Shown here: positions 34,490 through 44,089 of the stretch, piece after piece
Position numbering within the stretch: the stretch's first letter is position 1
Layout of the letters: every line of letters begins with the position of its first letter
Assembly (NCBI GenBank): GCA_022414725.1
Contig: CM039462.1
Coordinates: 124,191,786-124,255,785 of the forward strand
Reading direction: 5' to 3'
Length of the DNA stretch: 64,000 nucleotides
Source of the DNA: Microglena sp. YARC
Lineage: Eukaryota; Chlorophyta; Chlorophyceae; Chlamydomonadales; Chlamydomonadaceae
Made by a program: the position numbers and the translations under genes
Notes under the pieces: model-generated
Databases searched by the model: none
What the model saw: only the letters and a program-made list of their open reading frames with translations
What the model was told of the DNA's origin: nothing

Positions 34490-36110
34490 GGATGACTTGG
34501 GTATGTTTCCTGTGTTACGAAAAATTGGAGCATAAAATCAGTCAGGCAGTGCAGCAGCAGCATTTGACTATCCTGTAAGCTAGGTCCGACCATCTCAACT
34601 CGATCTAGCATCCTGTAAGTTATCGAACAATTGCGACAGTGCAGGCAGGAATTGCAGAAGCAGCATTTGACTATCCTGTAAGCTAGGTCCGACCATCTCA
34701 ACTCGATCTAGCATCCTGTAAGTTATCGAACAATTGCGACAGTGCAGGCATGCATTGCAGCAGCAGCAGCAGCATTTGCCTATCCTGTAAGCTAGATCCG
34801 ACCATCTCAACTCGATCTAGCATCATGTAAGTTATCGAACAATTGCGACAGTGCAGGCAGGCATTGCAGCAGCAGCATTTGACTATCCTGTAAGCTAGGT
34901 CCGACCATCTCGAACAATTGCGACAGTGCAGGCATGCATTGCAGCAGCAGCAGCATTTGCCTATCCTGTAAGCTAGATCCGACCATCTCAACTAGATCTA
35001 GCATCATGTAAGTTATCGAACAATTGCGACAGGGCAGGCAGGCATTGCAGCAGCAGCATTTGACTATCCTGTAAGCTAGGTCCGACCATCTCGAACAATT
35101 GCGACAGTGCAGGCATGCATTGCAGCAGCAACAGCAGCAGCATTTGCCTATCCTGTAAGCTAGATCCGACCATCTCATCTCGATCTAGCATCCTATCATT
35201 TATCGAACAGTCGCGACAGTACATGCAGGCATTGCAGCAGCAGCATTTGACTATCCTGTAAGCTAGGTCCGACCATCTCGAACAATTGCGACAGTGCAGG
35301 CATGCATTGCATTGCAGCATCAGCATCAGCATCAGCATCAGCATCAGCATCAGCATCTACCAACTATCCTGTAAGCTATATCCGACCAGCTCAACTCGAT
35401 ATAGCATCATGTCAGTTATCGAACAGTCGCGACAGTGCAGGCAGGCATTGCAGCAGAAGCATCTAACAACTGTCCTGTAATCTATATCCGACCAACTTCA
35501 CCTGGTTGATTGAACAAACACGATTGAGCGAGCGAGCAAGCAGTTCCTGAGCAATGCGAGCAAGCAGTTCCTGAGCAATGCGAGCAAGCAGTTCCTGAGC
35601 AATGCGAGCAAGCAGTTCCTGAGCAATGCGAGCAAGCAGTTCCTGAGCAATGCGAGCAAGCAGTTCCTGAGCAATGCGAGCAAGCAGTTCCTGAGCAATG
35701 CGAGCAAGCAGTTCCTGAGCAATGCGAGCAAGCAGTTCCTGAGCAATGCGAGCAAGCAGTTCCTGAGCAATGCGAGCAAGCAGTTCCTGAGCAATGCGAG
35801 CAAGCAGTTCCTGAGCAATGCGAGCAAGCAGTTCCTGAGCAATGCGAGCAAGCAGTTCCTGAGCAATGCGAGCAAGCAGTTCCTGAGCGAGCGAGCGACC
35901 ACTTCCTGAGCAATGCAATTCGGCAATGCAATTCAAATTAGCGAACAGGCGATGCAACTCGTCGCGAAATCCTGGAAGCTATTTCAAAGACACCTCACCT
36001 TGGGCTTCCGAATTTCCAGGAATTGAGTGGTAACCAGCGAAAGATGTGGTGCTTCCTCGCTGGACCGAGCATATGAAACCCTACCAAACCCTTATCATGT
36101 TTCAGCTGAA
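34490..36110 (+). repeat. Left arm of large inverted duplication (satellite block)
   Basis: Order: unique 60 bp; about nine units near 100 bp (cctgtaagctaggtccgacc ... ttgcgacagtgcaggcatgc with CAG runs) at 34550-35480; 24-bp array; unique 200 bp (aagctatttcaaagacacct ... tatgaaaccctaccaaac). Each segment occurs in reverse order and orientation at 42870-44085. Confidence 0.8.
35530..35890 (+). repeat. 24-bp minisatellite, about 15 copies
   Basis: Perfect copies of gcgagcaagcagttcctgag plus caat. The opposite arm (43110-43150) has about two diverged units, so this one expanded here. Open in several frames (LARIAQEL) without being a gene. Confidence 0.9.
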
Positions 36111-36304
36111 ACTCTCGACGTTTGACATGTCTATCCTTTGACACGTCACCTTTCACCGATGCGAGCGTTTGCTGTCAGCCAGCTCGCTACACGAACCTCC
36201 GGGCATCGTGTGGTTTCGCATGTCCGGGCAGCGTGTGGTTTCGCATGTCCGGGCAGCGTGTGGTTTTGCATGTCCGGGTAGCTCGCGACACGAACCTCCG
36301 GGCA

Positions 36305-36510
36305 TGCCCCATGTAACCCCATGGCACACACCGCATGCCCCATGCATCATGCAACCCCATGGCACACACCGCATGCCCCATGCATCATGCAACCCCATGG
36401 CACACACCGCATGCCCCATGGCACACACCGCATGCCCCATGCATCATGCAACCCCATGGCACACACCGCATGCCCCATTATACCGTTTTTTTACTGTTCC
36501 GCGACTGTAG
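36305..36510 (+). repeat. Minisatellite (CCATGGCACACACCGCATGC) ending in a Tc1-like TIR relic
   Basis: Second array of the type at 32160, followed by ttataccgtttttttactgt and tccgcgactgtag, a degenerate inverted TIR at 36477-36509. Confidence 0.85.
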
Positions 36511-36661
36511 GGATAGGAGGAAGACGGGTATAGATATCGGGCAGGAAGGGGGGGGGGGTGTTCCGCAGGGGTGTTCCGCAGGGGTGTTCCGCAGGGGTGG
36601 GGGGCTTTGGGCAGGAGATTTGGCTTGCGGGGCCAGAGAGGTAAGGTGACGTCGGGATTAA

Positions 36662-36825
36662 ATGGGCGTTCCTGCCTCCCGGCCGATTTTGACTGGTTGC
36701 GAAACATGGTATGGAGCGGATTTGTGATTCCTTGGTGCTGATGTCTCAAGCTAGAGAGGCGTTAAGGAGGCTCTAAATCCTGATTAGAAATTTAAAAAAA
36801 TCGGCCGTGAGGCAGGAACGCCCAT
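36662..36825 (+). mobile_element. MITE-A, complete copy
   Basis: 164 bp, ATGGGCGTTCCTGCCTCCCG to GGCAGGAACGCCCAT, flanked by TA-rich sequence; the interior matches the 8624 copy with few changes. Confidence 0.85.
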
Positions 36826-36913
36826 TATTAGGGAGAATGGAATTGATGGCGTGACGCAGTGGGGTGGTTGGTGTTCCGCAACTGGATGCAGTTGACTTTT
36901 ACAAAAAAAAATC

Positions 36914-37126
36914 ATGGATGCGCTTAAACTGCCAAGCACATTCACGTACAATGACTTTGCAGATGTCCTGGAGAAACACGGCATACACGAACACAACCTG
37001 AGTTTATAGGCCCGGATTCATATTGTACACAGAGGACAAATTGGCAGCGTTTGTGAGAGAGTGCGGGGTTCTCAAACGACACATGTTGAGAAACGATCGA
37101 GTATTCAACTTTTACAACGGAGACTA
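36914..37126 (+). pseudogene. Small gene copy interrupted by a stop/frameshift (DKLAAFVRECGVLKR)
   Basis: MDALKLPSTFTYNDFADVLE-KHGIHEHNLSL ends at TAG 37006-37008. The next frame continues PGFILYTEDKLAAFVRECGV-LKRHMLRND. The second half recurs at 39757-39895 directly behind a Tc1-like TIR, where it reads PGFIYPHLYTEDKLAAF and keeps residues missing here (QYTD). The breakpoint tTATAGGCCCGG against TIR-TAGGCCCGG suggests an excision footprint of the TIR element. Family unknown. Confidence 0.45.
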
Positions 37127-37203
37127 ATATAGATTTTGAAACTGAATCAATAACAAGACGTAAAAATCTCATTAGAAAAGCCTACAGTCGGCAGAACAGT
37201 AAA

Positions 37204-37461
37204 ATGAAACATCCCAATAAACGGTATAAGGCGTCGACAGACGTTATAGTGTACGAGTGGATGGTCCTACAAAATGGCCCGTCCAGCAAAGAAACCTCCT
37301 TTCATGACGCATTGCACATCAACAAAGACCCCGTGTTCTTTTGGGCCACGGTACTGGGGAAGAGGCGATCGCTTAAGTGCGGCTGGTCCTTCAATGGACA
37401 CTCTCGAAAGTACCGACAAAAGAACGATACGGAGTCTGCAGGATGGATAGCCGTGATCTAA
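37204..37461 (+). CDS. Cargo ORF1 of TIR element, 85 aa
   Basis: MKHPNKRYKASTDVIVYEWM, then VLQNGPSSKETSFHDALHIN, PVFFWATVLGKRRSLKCGWS and YRQKNDTESAGWIAVI. The start ATG is the last part of the left TIR (AAAATGAAAC). FFWATVLGK-S-L-x-C-G-W-S looks like a small beta fold. Copies at 30544 and 52048 carry stops or indels. Family unknown. Confidence 0.5.
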   Translation: MKHPNKRYKASTDVIVYEWMVLQNGPSSKETSFHDALHINKDPVFFWATVLGKRRSLKCGWSFNGHSRKYRQKNDTESAGWIAVI

Positions 37462-37598
37462 AAAAGAACCACGATATTCTCGTTAACATCCTGCAATTTG
37501 TTGATTCAAAATCGTATTTGTGTTCCACTGCCCCGTGGGTTGCTACACCATTAGGTTACACCGTAAGGTGTGCCGTACACGAAGCGGTTCCATTTTAG
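37443..37598 (+). CDS. Cargo ORF2 of TIR element, F-box-like, 51 aa
   Basis: ATG at 37443 overlaps the last six codons of ORF1 in another frame. MDSRDLKKNHDILVNILQFV-DSKSYLC resembles an F-box start; the rest is STAPWVATPLGYTVRCAVHE. The TAG stop at 37596-37598 lies in the right TIR. The same ORF is kept open in the 30544 copy with only a few changes. Confidence 0.5.
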   Translation: MDSRDLKKNHDILVNILQFVDSKSYLCSTAPWVATPLGYTVRCAVHEAVPF

Positions 37599-37760
37599 TA
37601 TTCCGTTGACTGTAGATATAAAGGAAAACTATAATACATTGTAGTTTCTAGGCAACTCCGTGACCAAAACTGTATCAGAAACACCCCCAATCAAAGGGGG
37701 TGTGATCAGGCCTGCGCGCATTGCAGCTTCTAGGCAGCTCCCAAAGCCATCAATCGTGCT

Positions 37761-38879
37761 CTAACCACCAAATCTCAAGAGAAGTTTGGCAACTTCTACG
37801 TGTCCACCCTGTTCAGCCAACGCCAGAGCACGCCACCTCTGGTAGTCCGCTCGCGCAGGGTGGGCCGGAGCTTCCATGAGGAGCCTTACTGTATCGATGT
37901 GACCCCCACCAGCTGCGCTTGCCAGAGCACGCCCCCTCTGGCAGTCTGCGTGTGCTGGGTGGTCTGGATATCCAATGAGAAGCTTGGCCACCTCAATGTG
38001 ACCACCCATAGCTGCTTCTATAAGAGCAAGTCCATCAAGACAATCTGCTCGCGCAGGGTGGATAGGAGCAGACAGGAGGAACCTTACTGTCTCGATGTGT
38101 CCACCCTCAGCTGCTAACACAAGAGCACTCCCCCTCTGGCAGTCTGCACGCGCAGCATGCTGGGGTGATTCCAAAAGAAGCCTTACAATCTCAGTGTGAC
38201 CACCCCCAGCTGCTTCTATAAGAGCAAGTCCATCAAGACAATCTGCTCTTGCAGGGTGGATAGGAGCAGACAAGAGTAGCCTGGCCACCTCCATGTGACC
38301 ACCCTCAGCTGCTTCCACAAGAGCAAGCCCCCTCTGGCAGTCTGCACGAGCAGCATGCTGGGGTGATTCCAAAAGAAGCCTTACAATCTCGGTGTGACCA
38401 CCAGCAGCTGCTGGCACAAGAGCACGCCCACCTTGGCAGTTTGCATGAGCAGGGTTGACTGGAGCTTCCAAAATAAGCCTTACAATCTCGGTATGGCCAC
38501 TCTCTGCTGCTTCTATTAGCAGTTCACTATCACCACTATTAGGTATGGTCCCTGCAGCAAACCTAGGGGTCTGAACAATAGCCCTGACCAGGTCGGTATG
38601 TCCACCGATTACAGACTGTGTCAGCAGAGCATCGTAGTTAAAAGAGCCTGGTACGGTCAGATCCAACAGCTGCAAAGCCACATCAATGCGATCGTATGCC
38701 ATAGCACGTTCGAATGCGTTCGTGATAGTGAATCTGCGCAACAGGATGTGAGGAAAGTTGGCTGATGCGTAGTCCGACCAGGCTGGGAAGAGAGTAGACA
38801 GTTCCAAACATTGATGAATACCAATTGACTCGAAGAGAATGCGCGATATTAGCTCTGGAGGAATAGTAGGGAGAGGCAT
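37761..38879 (-). CDS. F-box/ankyrin-repeat protein
   Basis: 372 residues, intact. Residues 1-50 (MPLPTIPPELISRILFESIG-IHQCLELSTLFPAWSD) form an F-box; from about 85 there are eight ankyrin-type repeats of about 35 residues with A-A-x-x-G-H-x-E-I-V-R-L-L-L-E cores and R-A-D-C-Q linkers. F-box plus ankyrin is the standard giant-virus and poxvirus design for recruiting targets to SCF ubiquitin ligases. Adjacent repeats are up to 90% identical, so the array is evolving by duplication. A truncated paralogue with the same 3' flank is at 40336. Confidence 0.8.
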   Translation of the reverse strand: MPLPTIPPELISRILFESIGIHQCLELSTLFPAWSDYASANFPHILLRRFTITNAFERAMAYDRIDVALQLLDLTVPGSFNYDALLTQSVIGGHTDLVRAIVQTPRFAAGTIPNSGDSELLIEAAESGHTEIVRLILEAPVNPAHANCQGGRALVPAAAGGHTEIVRLLLESPQHAARADCQRGLALVEAAEGGHMEVARLLLSAPIHPARADCLDGLALIEAAGGGHTEIVRLLLESPQHAARADCQRGSALVLAAEGGHIETVRFLLSAPIHPARADCLDGLALIEAAMGGHIEVAKLLIGYPDHPAHADCQRGRALASAAGGGHIDTVRLLMEAPAHPARADYQRWRALALAEQGGHVEVAKLLLRFGG

Positions 38880-38929
38880 CGAAAAATCTGAGAGAAGCAG
38901 AAAGAAGCTGAGAATAGAGGCTGCGAGCC

Positions 38930-39423
38930 TACAGTCGACGGAATACTACAATGAAACCGCCTCGTGTACGGCTGTAGAAGAGACAGACCTTCGCACACTG
39001 CGGACCCCTCAATATTCGAGAGACCGGACATGGACCCCTGCGTCCTTCCAACCCGATCGGGACCCCAATCACCACTGTAGCTCTATTATTGAGGGGTCCG
39101 CATTGTGCGAATGTGTGGGGGGGGCGGAGCAACGTACTTGCGGGTTCTTGGGTAGACTCAGAGAGGGGTTTGTTGCGGGGCAACGTACTTGCACTCTCGA
39201 AAGTACCGACAATCTGATCTAAAAAAGAACCACGATATTCTCGTTAACATCCTGCAATTTGTTGATTCAAAATCGTGATCTAAAAAAGAACCACGATATT
39301 CTCGTTAACATCCTGCAATTTGTTGATTCAAAATCGTATTGGTGTTCCACTGCCCCGTGGGTTTCTACACCGTAAGGTGTGCCGTACACGAATCGGTTTC
39401 ATTTTAGTATTCCGTTGACTGTA
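38930..39423. mobile_element. Rearranged Tc1-like element with two right ends
   Basis: Both edges are of right-TIR type: TACAGTCGACGGAATACTAC on the left (inverted) and TATTCCGTTGACTGTA on the right. Inside, a segment (tctaaaaaagaaccacgata ... tgttgattcaaaatcg) of ORF2 is duplicated in tandem at 39219-39335. ORF1 and ORF2 are destroyed. Confidence 0.7.
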
Positions 39424-39699
39424 CACGAAACGTTCGTGATCCTGTGTTGTAAATCTATCTATCACTCTTCTTCACGTGCGTGTGCGTGCGTTTGCATTAT
39501 CGCATGCATTCGGTACAATGATCAATGAATCCAGTCTCATGCATGTGAACTGTTGGGCCCCCTCCCGCTGGGGGGGGGTGTAAGGGGCTCCGCAGTTTGC
39601 GTCGTGTGTATGGATGTGAATCGCGGTGGACGCGTCTTCTGTCAAGATATCCACAGCCAGGAAATTTACTAAGAATGGCCCAAAAGAACACTTTCTTTG

Positions 39700-39895
39700 T
39701 TGATGTGCAATGCCTTATACCGTTTATTGGGATGTTTCATTTACTGTTCTGCCGACTGTAGGCCCGGATTCATATATCCACATTTGTACACAGAGGACAA
39801 ATTGGCAGCGTTTGTGAGAGAGTGCGGGGTTCTCAAACGACAGTACACGGACATGTTGAGAAACGATTGAGTATTCAACTTTTACAACGGAGACT
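39700..39895. pseudogene. TIR relic joined to DKLAAFVRECGVLKR gene fragment
   Basis: 39703-39758 is an inverted left TIR (ttactgttctgccgactgta). Right after it the plus strand reads PGFIYPHLYTEDKLAAFVRE then CGVLKRQYTDMLRND and a TGA. It is the partner of 36914-37126 and keeps the longer version of the sequence at the join. Confidence 0.5.
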
Positions 39896-40017
39896 AATAC
39901 AGATTTTGAAACTGAAGCAATAACAAGACGGTAAAAATCTCATTAGAAAAGCCTAGATATACTACACTGTAGTTTCTAGGCAACTCCGTGACCCAAACTG
40001 TATCAGAACTGTATCAA

Positions 40018-40205
40018 AGGGGGTGTGACCTAAACTGTATCAAACTGTATCAAACTGTATCAAACTGTACCAAACTGTACCAAACTGTATCAAACTGTAT
40101 CAAACTGAACCAAACTGTACCAAACTGTACCAAACTGTACCAAACTGTACCAAACTGTATCAAACTGTACCAAACTGTACCAAACTGTACCAAACTGTAT
40201 CAAAG
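40018..40205 (+). repeat. 10-bp minisatellite (CAAACTGTAT/C)
   Basis: About 18 copies, grown from the aactgtatcagaa sequence that is single at 37668. It lies inside a segment (37620-37760 and 39950-40335) duplicated downstream of the two ankyrin genes. Confidence 0.9.
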
Positions 40206-40335
40206 GGTGTGTGATCAGACCAAGTGAATCAGGGTGTGTGATCAAACTGTATCAGAACTGTATCAAAGGGGGTGTGATCATCAGGCCTGCGCGCATTGCA
40301 GCTTCTAGGCAGCTCCCAAAGCCATCAATCGTGCT

Positions 40336-40587
40336 CTAACCACCAAATCTCAAGAGAAGTTTGGCAACTTCTATGTGTCCACCCTGTCTAGCCAACTCCA
40401 GAGCACGCCCCCTCTGGCGTCTAACTGCTTCCATAAGAGCAGCTCCTCCTAGACAGTCTGTGTGTGTAGGGTGGACTGGAGCAGACAGGAGGAGTCTGAC
40501 CACCTCGGTGTGGCCACCATAGGCTGCTCTCAGCAGAGCACCACCCATATGGTAGTCCGCTCGCGCAGGGTGGGCTGGAGCTTCCAT
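40336..40587 (-). pseudogene. Truncated ankyrin paralogue
   Basis: 83 codons starting MEAPAHPARADYHMGGALLR, corresponding to the last repeats of the 37761 protein, with an internal deletion (ALMEAVRRQRGRALELA). The 3' flank (about 40262-40335) is nearly identical to 37690-37760. The F-box and most repeats are missing. Confidence 0.6.
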
Positions 40588-40624
40588 TCAGTCAAGTGGG
40601 CATTATTTTATTTATAGCCGAATT

Positions 40625-40890
40625 CAGTCAAGTGACTATCACCACCACTATCTCAGGTGTGAGGCTCGACAGGCATGTGTCAACATCACCAAAAAAATCA
40701 CCACCACTATCTCAGGTGTGAGGCTCGACAGGCATGTGTCAACACCACAAAAAAAAAATCACCACCACTATTCTCAGGTGTGAGGCTTCGACAGGCATGT
40801 GTCAACACCACCAAAAAATCACCACACCTATCTCAGGTGTGAGGCTCGACAGGCATGTGTCCAACTCCACCAAAACAAATAACCACCACT
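40625..40890 (+). repeat. About 60-bp tandem repeat, 4 copies
   Basis: Unit tcaccaccactatctcaggt - gtgaggctcgacaggcatgt - gtcaacacc with poly-A of varying length. It ends in a Tc1-like TIR relic (tacagtcggcggaacatag) at 40891. Confidence 0.85.
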
Positions 40891-40993
40891 ACAGTCGGCG
40901 GAACATAGTTTTAGATTTCCAGGGTAAGGGTCATTAATGCGTTCCCAACCTCCGCACATGTGCTAGTGCGGACACAGGTTGTGTAGCAAAATA

Positions 40994-41268
40994 TTATTGA
41001 CGGATCCTCTCCCACCCCTTGACCGCATCCGCATTCTCCTTCACGAACGCCACCCAGGTGTCGCTGCGCATGAAGTCAGCGAAAACTTGCAGGTCCAGCA
41101 GATCGTCGACCGGCTCCCAGGTGTCGTGCTCTTCAGTGTAGGATTTCCACCGCACCTGCGCACAACGTGAATAATGTGTGTCAATCATGCAGTCAGTCAG
41201 TCAGTCAGTCAGTCAGTAATATCAATCATGCAGTCAGTCAGTAAATCAGTCAGTCAGTCAGTAAATCA

Positions 41269-41308
<40 letters not shown>

Positions 41309-41421
41309 AGTCAGTCAGTCAGTCAGTCAGTCAGTCAGTCAGTCAGTAATATCAATCATGCAGTCAGTCAGTAAGTCAGTAAGTCAGTCAGTAAGTCAGT
41401 AAGTCAGTCAGTCAGTCAGTA

Positions 41422-41468
<47 letters not shown>

Positions 41469-41749
41469 AATATCAATCATGCAGTCAGTAATATCAATCA
41501 TGCAGTCAGTCAGTCAGTCAGTCAGTCAGTAATATCAGTCAGTCAGTCAGTCAGTAATATCAATCATGCAGTCAGTCAGTAAGTCAGTCAGTCAGTAATA
41601 TCAAAAAATCCGCCGTGAGGCAGGAACACCCATTACTTACTTGGAACATTGGGATAAACAGGTAGTGATGGTCTATAATACCAACGCAATCGTTCCCAAA
41701 TCTCATCTTGACATCCACAATGCTGTGGACCGAGTATCTTGTATCATCA
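40994..41749 (-). CDS. Chromodomain protein, two exons joined by a phase-0 intron (5' exons uncertain)
   Basis: Exon 41641-41749 reads DDTRYSVHSIVDVKMRFGND ... HHYLFIPMFQ and ends at CAA/GTAAGT. Exon 40994-41155 follows GCGCAG/ and reads VRWKSYTEEHDTWEPVDDLL, ending at TAA. Joined in phase 0 they make a chromodomain: Y-S-V-x-x-I-x-D-V ... Y-L-x-x-V-R-W-K-S-Y-T-E-E-x-D-T-W-E-P, with the three aromatic-cage positions (Y, W, W-type). Chromodomains bind methylated histone tails or join retroelement integrases; no integrase is seen here. The 485-base intron holds the CAGT satellite and a MITE-A right end. Upstream, TTTTTCAG precedes the first exon, leaving a phase-2 join to an earlier exon. This is the clearest spliced, host-type gene in the window. 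Confidence 0.65.
41190..41610 (+). repeat. (CAGT)n tetranucleotide satellite inside the chromodomain intron
   Basis: Runs of cagtcagtcagt broken by aatatcaatcatgcagtc, itself repeated about six times. On the minus strand it lies wholly between the GTAAGT donor and the GCGCAG acceptor. Confidence 0.9.
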
Positions 41750-42033
41750 CTGAAAAAGTTTACGTGACGACCTTTGCAAGATAGTCAAATACTATCAACC
41801 TGCAGCACCCAATGAATTGAATTGAATTGAATTGAATTAAAAACTCAGTCTTCTCCAGCTTCACTGCATGTGTCAACAACCAGTGCCCCCAGGACACTCT
41901 CTCATGCACATAACCCCGCCCCTGCCCCCACCACTACCACACACATACACTCAGTCTTCTCCATCTTCACTGCATGTCTCAACAACCAGTGCAACCAGGA
42001 CTCAAGAAAAACGCAAGGCAGGGGGGTACTCAC

Positions 42034-42466
42034 GCTGACTTCCAGCGAGGATGACGTGGGCGACAGGTGCGGAGGGCGTGGGGTAGTAGCGCCAGTGGAC
42101 AGGGTAGTAGCGCTAGTGGACAGGGTAGTAGCTCCAGTGGACAAGGTAGTAGCGCCAGTGGACAGGGTAGTAGCTCCAGTGGACAGGGGAGTAGCGCCAG
42201 TGGACAGGGGAGTAGCGCCCGTGGACAGGGGAGTAGCGCCAGTGGACAGGGGAGGAGGGCGATGGAGAGAGGACAGGGGAGGAGGGCGAGGGGAGAGGGA
42301 CAGGGGATGATAGCGAGTAGAGCCAGTGGACAGGGGATGATGGCCCTCAATCTTAAAGGCCACATTGGGGGAGTTGCAAGTAGCTCCCCAATAAGTAACT
42401 CCGATGGGGAGAAGGGGGGCCCTCATCATCCGAAGATGACGACAAGTTTGTCAGGTCGATGACGAT
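42034..42466 (-). other. Possible upstream exon with SUMO-interaction motif and 21-bp repeat
   Basis: A pyrimidine-rich acceptor (TTTTTTTTGCTGGCGCAG/) precedes ATCGTCATCGACCTGAC, and a donor AGC/GTGAGT lies at 42028-42034. The only open frame at the 5' end reads IVIDLTNLSSSSDDEGPPSP, a textbook SUMO-interaction motif. It then stops, while the frame that would join the chromodomain exon at phase 2 ends HPRWKSA. The middle is a 21-bp repeat (ctgtccactggcgctact) open in all frames. So either an indel or a further intron separates the parts. Confidence 0.35.
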
Positions 42467-42534
42467 CTGCGCCAGCAAAAAAAAGCAGTGTAAACAGTGA
42501 AATCAGTGCCCCAACAAAATCACAGGGGCAGCCG

Positions 42535-42700
42535 TCAGTAGCTGGGAAAACACGAGCGCACGCAGTCGTCAGTAGCTGGGAAAACACGAGCGCACGCAGT
42601 CGTCAGTAGCTGGGAAAACACGAGCGCACGCAGTCGTCAGTAGCTGGGAAAACACGAGCGCACGCAGTCGTCAGTAGCTGGGAAAACACGAGCGCACGCA
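42535..42700 (+). repeat. 34-bp minisatellite, 5 copies
   Basis: Unit agtcgtcagtagctgggaaa plus acacgagcgcacgc, nearly perfect. A gacgaaggacgaa array follows at 42797-42860. Confidence 0.9.
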
Positions 42701-42869
42701 CACTCACTCACCACATGCATAGAAGTTTCCATCTCGATGCAGGAGTCCTAGAAGAAAAGGAGTAGAATAGAAGAATAGTAGAAAAGAGTAGTTTTTAGAA
42801 GTAGACGAAGGACGAAGGACGAAGGACGAAAAGGACGAAAAGGACGAAAAGGACGAAGGACGGGTTCGT

Positions 42870-43438
42870 CGGAATGCTGGCTGACCGCAAACGTCGCGCG
42901 AGCTGAAACATGATAAGGGTTTAGTAGGTTCATATGCTCGGTCCAGCGATTATGCATCACATCTTTCGCTGGATACCACTCAATTCCTGGAAATTCGGAA
43001 GCCCAAGGTGAGGTGTCTTTGAAATAGCTCCCAGGATTTCGCGACGAGTTGCATCGCCTGTTCGCTAATTTGAATTGCATTGCCGAATTGCATTGCTCAG
43101 GAAGTGCTCGCTCGCTCGCATCGCTCAGGAAGTGCTTGCTCGCTCGCTCAATCACGTTTGTTCGATCAACCAGGTGAAGTTGGTCGGATATAGCTTACAG
43201 GATCGTTGTTAGATGCTGCTGCTGCTGCTGCTGCTGCAATGCCTGCCTGCACTGTCGCGACTGTTCGATAACTGACAGGATGCCAGATCGAGTCGATCTG
43301 GTCGGATATAGCTTACAGGATAGTTGTTAGATGCTGCTGCTGCAATGCCTGCCTGCACTTTCGCGACTGTTCAATTAACTGACAGGATGCTAGATCGAGT
43401 TGAGCTGGTCGGATATAGCTTACAGGATAGTTGTTAGA

Positions 43439-43472
<34 letters not shown>

Positions 43473-44085
43473 TGCAAATGCCTGCCTGCAATGTCGCGAC
43501 TGTTCGATAACTGACAGGATGCTAGATCGAGTCGAGCTGGTCGGATATAGCTTACGGGATAGTTGTTAGATCCTGCTTGCTGCAATGCTTGCCTGCACTC
43601 GCGGACTGTTTTCAATAACTGACAGGATGCTAGATCGAGGCGAGCTTGGTCGGATATAGCTTACAGGATAGTTGTAAGATGCTGCTGCTGCAATGTTGCC
43701 TGCCTGTCGCGACTGTTCGATAATAAACGAGTTGAGGTGTCGGATATAGCTTTTTACATGTTGGTTTCAGATGCTGCTGCTGCAATGGCTTGACTGCACT
43801 GGCGCGACTGTTCAATAACTGACAGATGCTATATCGAGTTGAGCTGGTCGGATATAGCTTACAGGGGATTAGTTGTTAGATGCTGCTGCTGCTGCTGCAA
43901 TGCTGCCTGTACTGTTCGCGACTGTTCGATTAAATGATAGGATGCTAGATCGAGTTGAGCATTGTAGGATCTTTATTACTTTGGAATAGTCAAATGCTGT
44001 TGCTGCACTGCCTTCCTCCTGACTGATTTTATGCTCTCATTGTTTCGTAACACAGGAAACGATGCCCAAGTCAACCCAGGTAAGC
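42870..44085 (-). repeat. Right arm of large inverted duplication (satellite block)
   Basis: Reverse-complement counterpart of 34490-36110: unique segment (tcgctggataccactcaatt, caaggtgaggtgtctttgaa) at 42900-43100; about two 24-bp units; about eight near-100-bp units (ggtcggatatagcttacagg ... gcctgcactgtcgcgactgt) to 43970; then ttttatgctctcattgtttc matching 34520. Many single-base indels distinguish its units. Confidence 0.8.
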
Positions 44086-44089
44086 CCAG

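Larger units (their letters stand above)
37183..37613 (+). mobile_element. Tc1/mariner-like TIR element with complete two-ORF cargo
   Basis: 431 bp from TACAGTCGGCAGAACAG to TATTCCGTTGACTGTA. TA at both edges is the Tc1/mariner target. ORF1 begins in the left TIR, ORF2 overlaps its end and stops in the right TIR, so the cargo fills the element completely. No DD(E/D) transposase is present. Confidence 0.85.

Noticed and set aside
35463..35957. Long ORFs with LARIAQEL or HCSGTAC repeats
   Set aside because: They come from a 24-bp minisatellite that is open in several frames and have no non-repeat part.
41870..42462. Plus-strand GQGSSASGQG repeat ORF
   Set aside because: A 21-bp repeat is open in all frames; splice signals and the SIM-coding start are on the minus strand.
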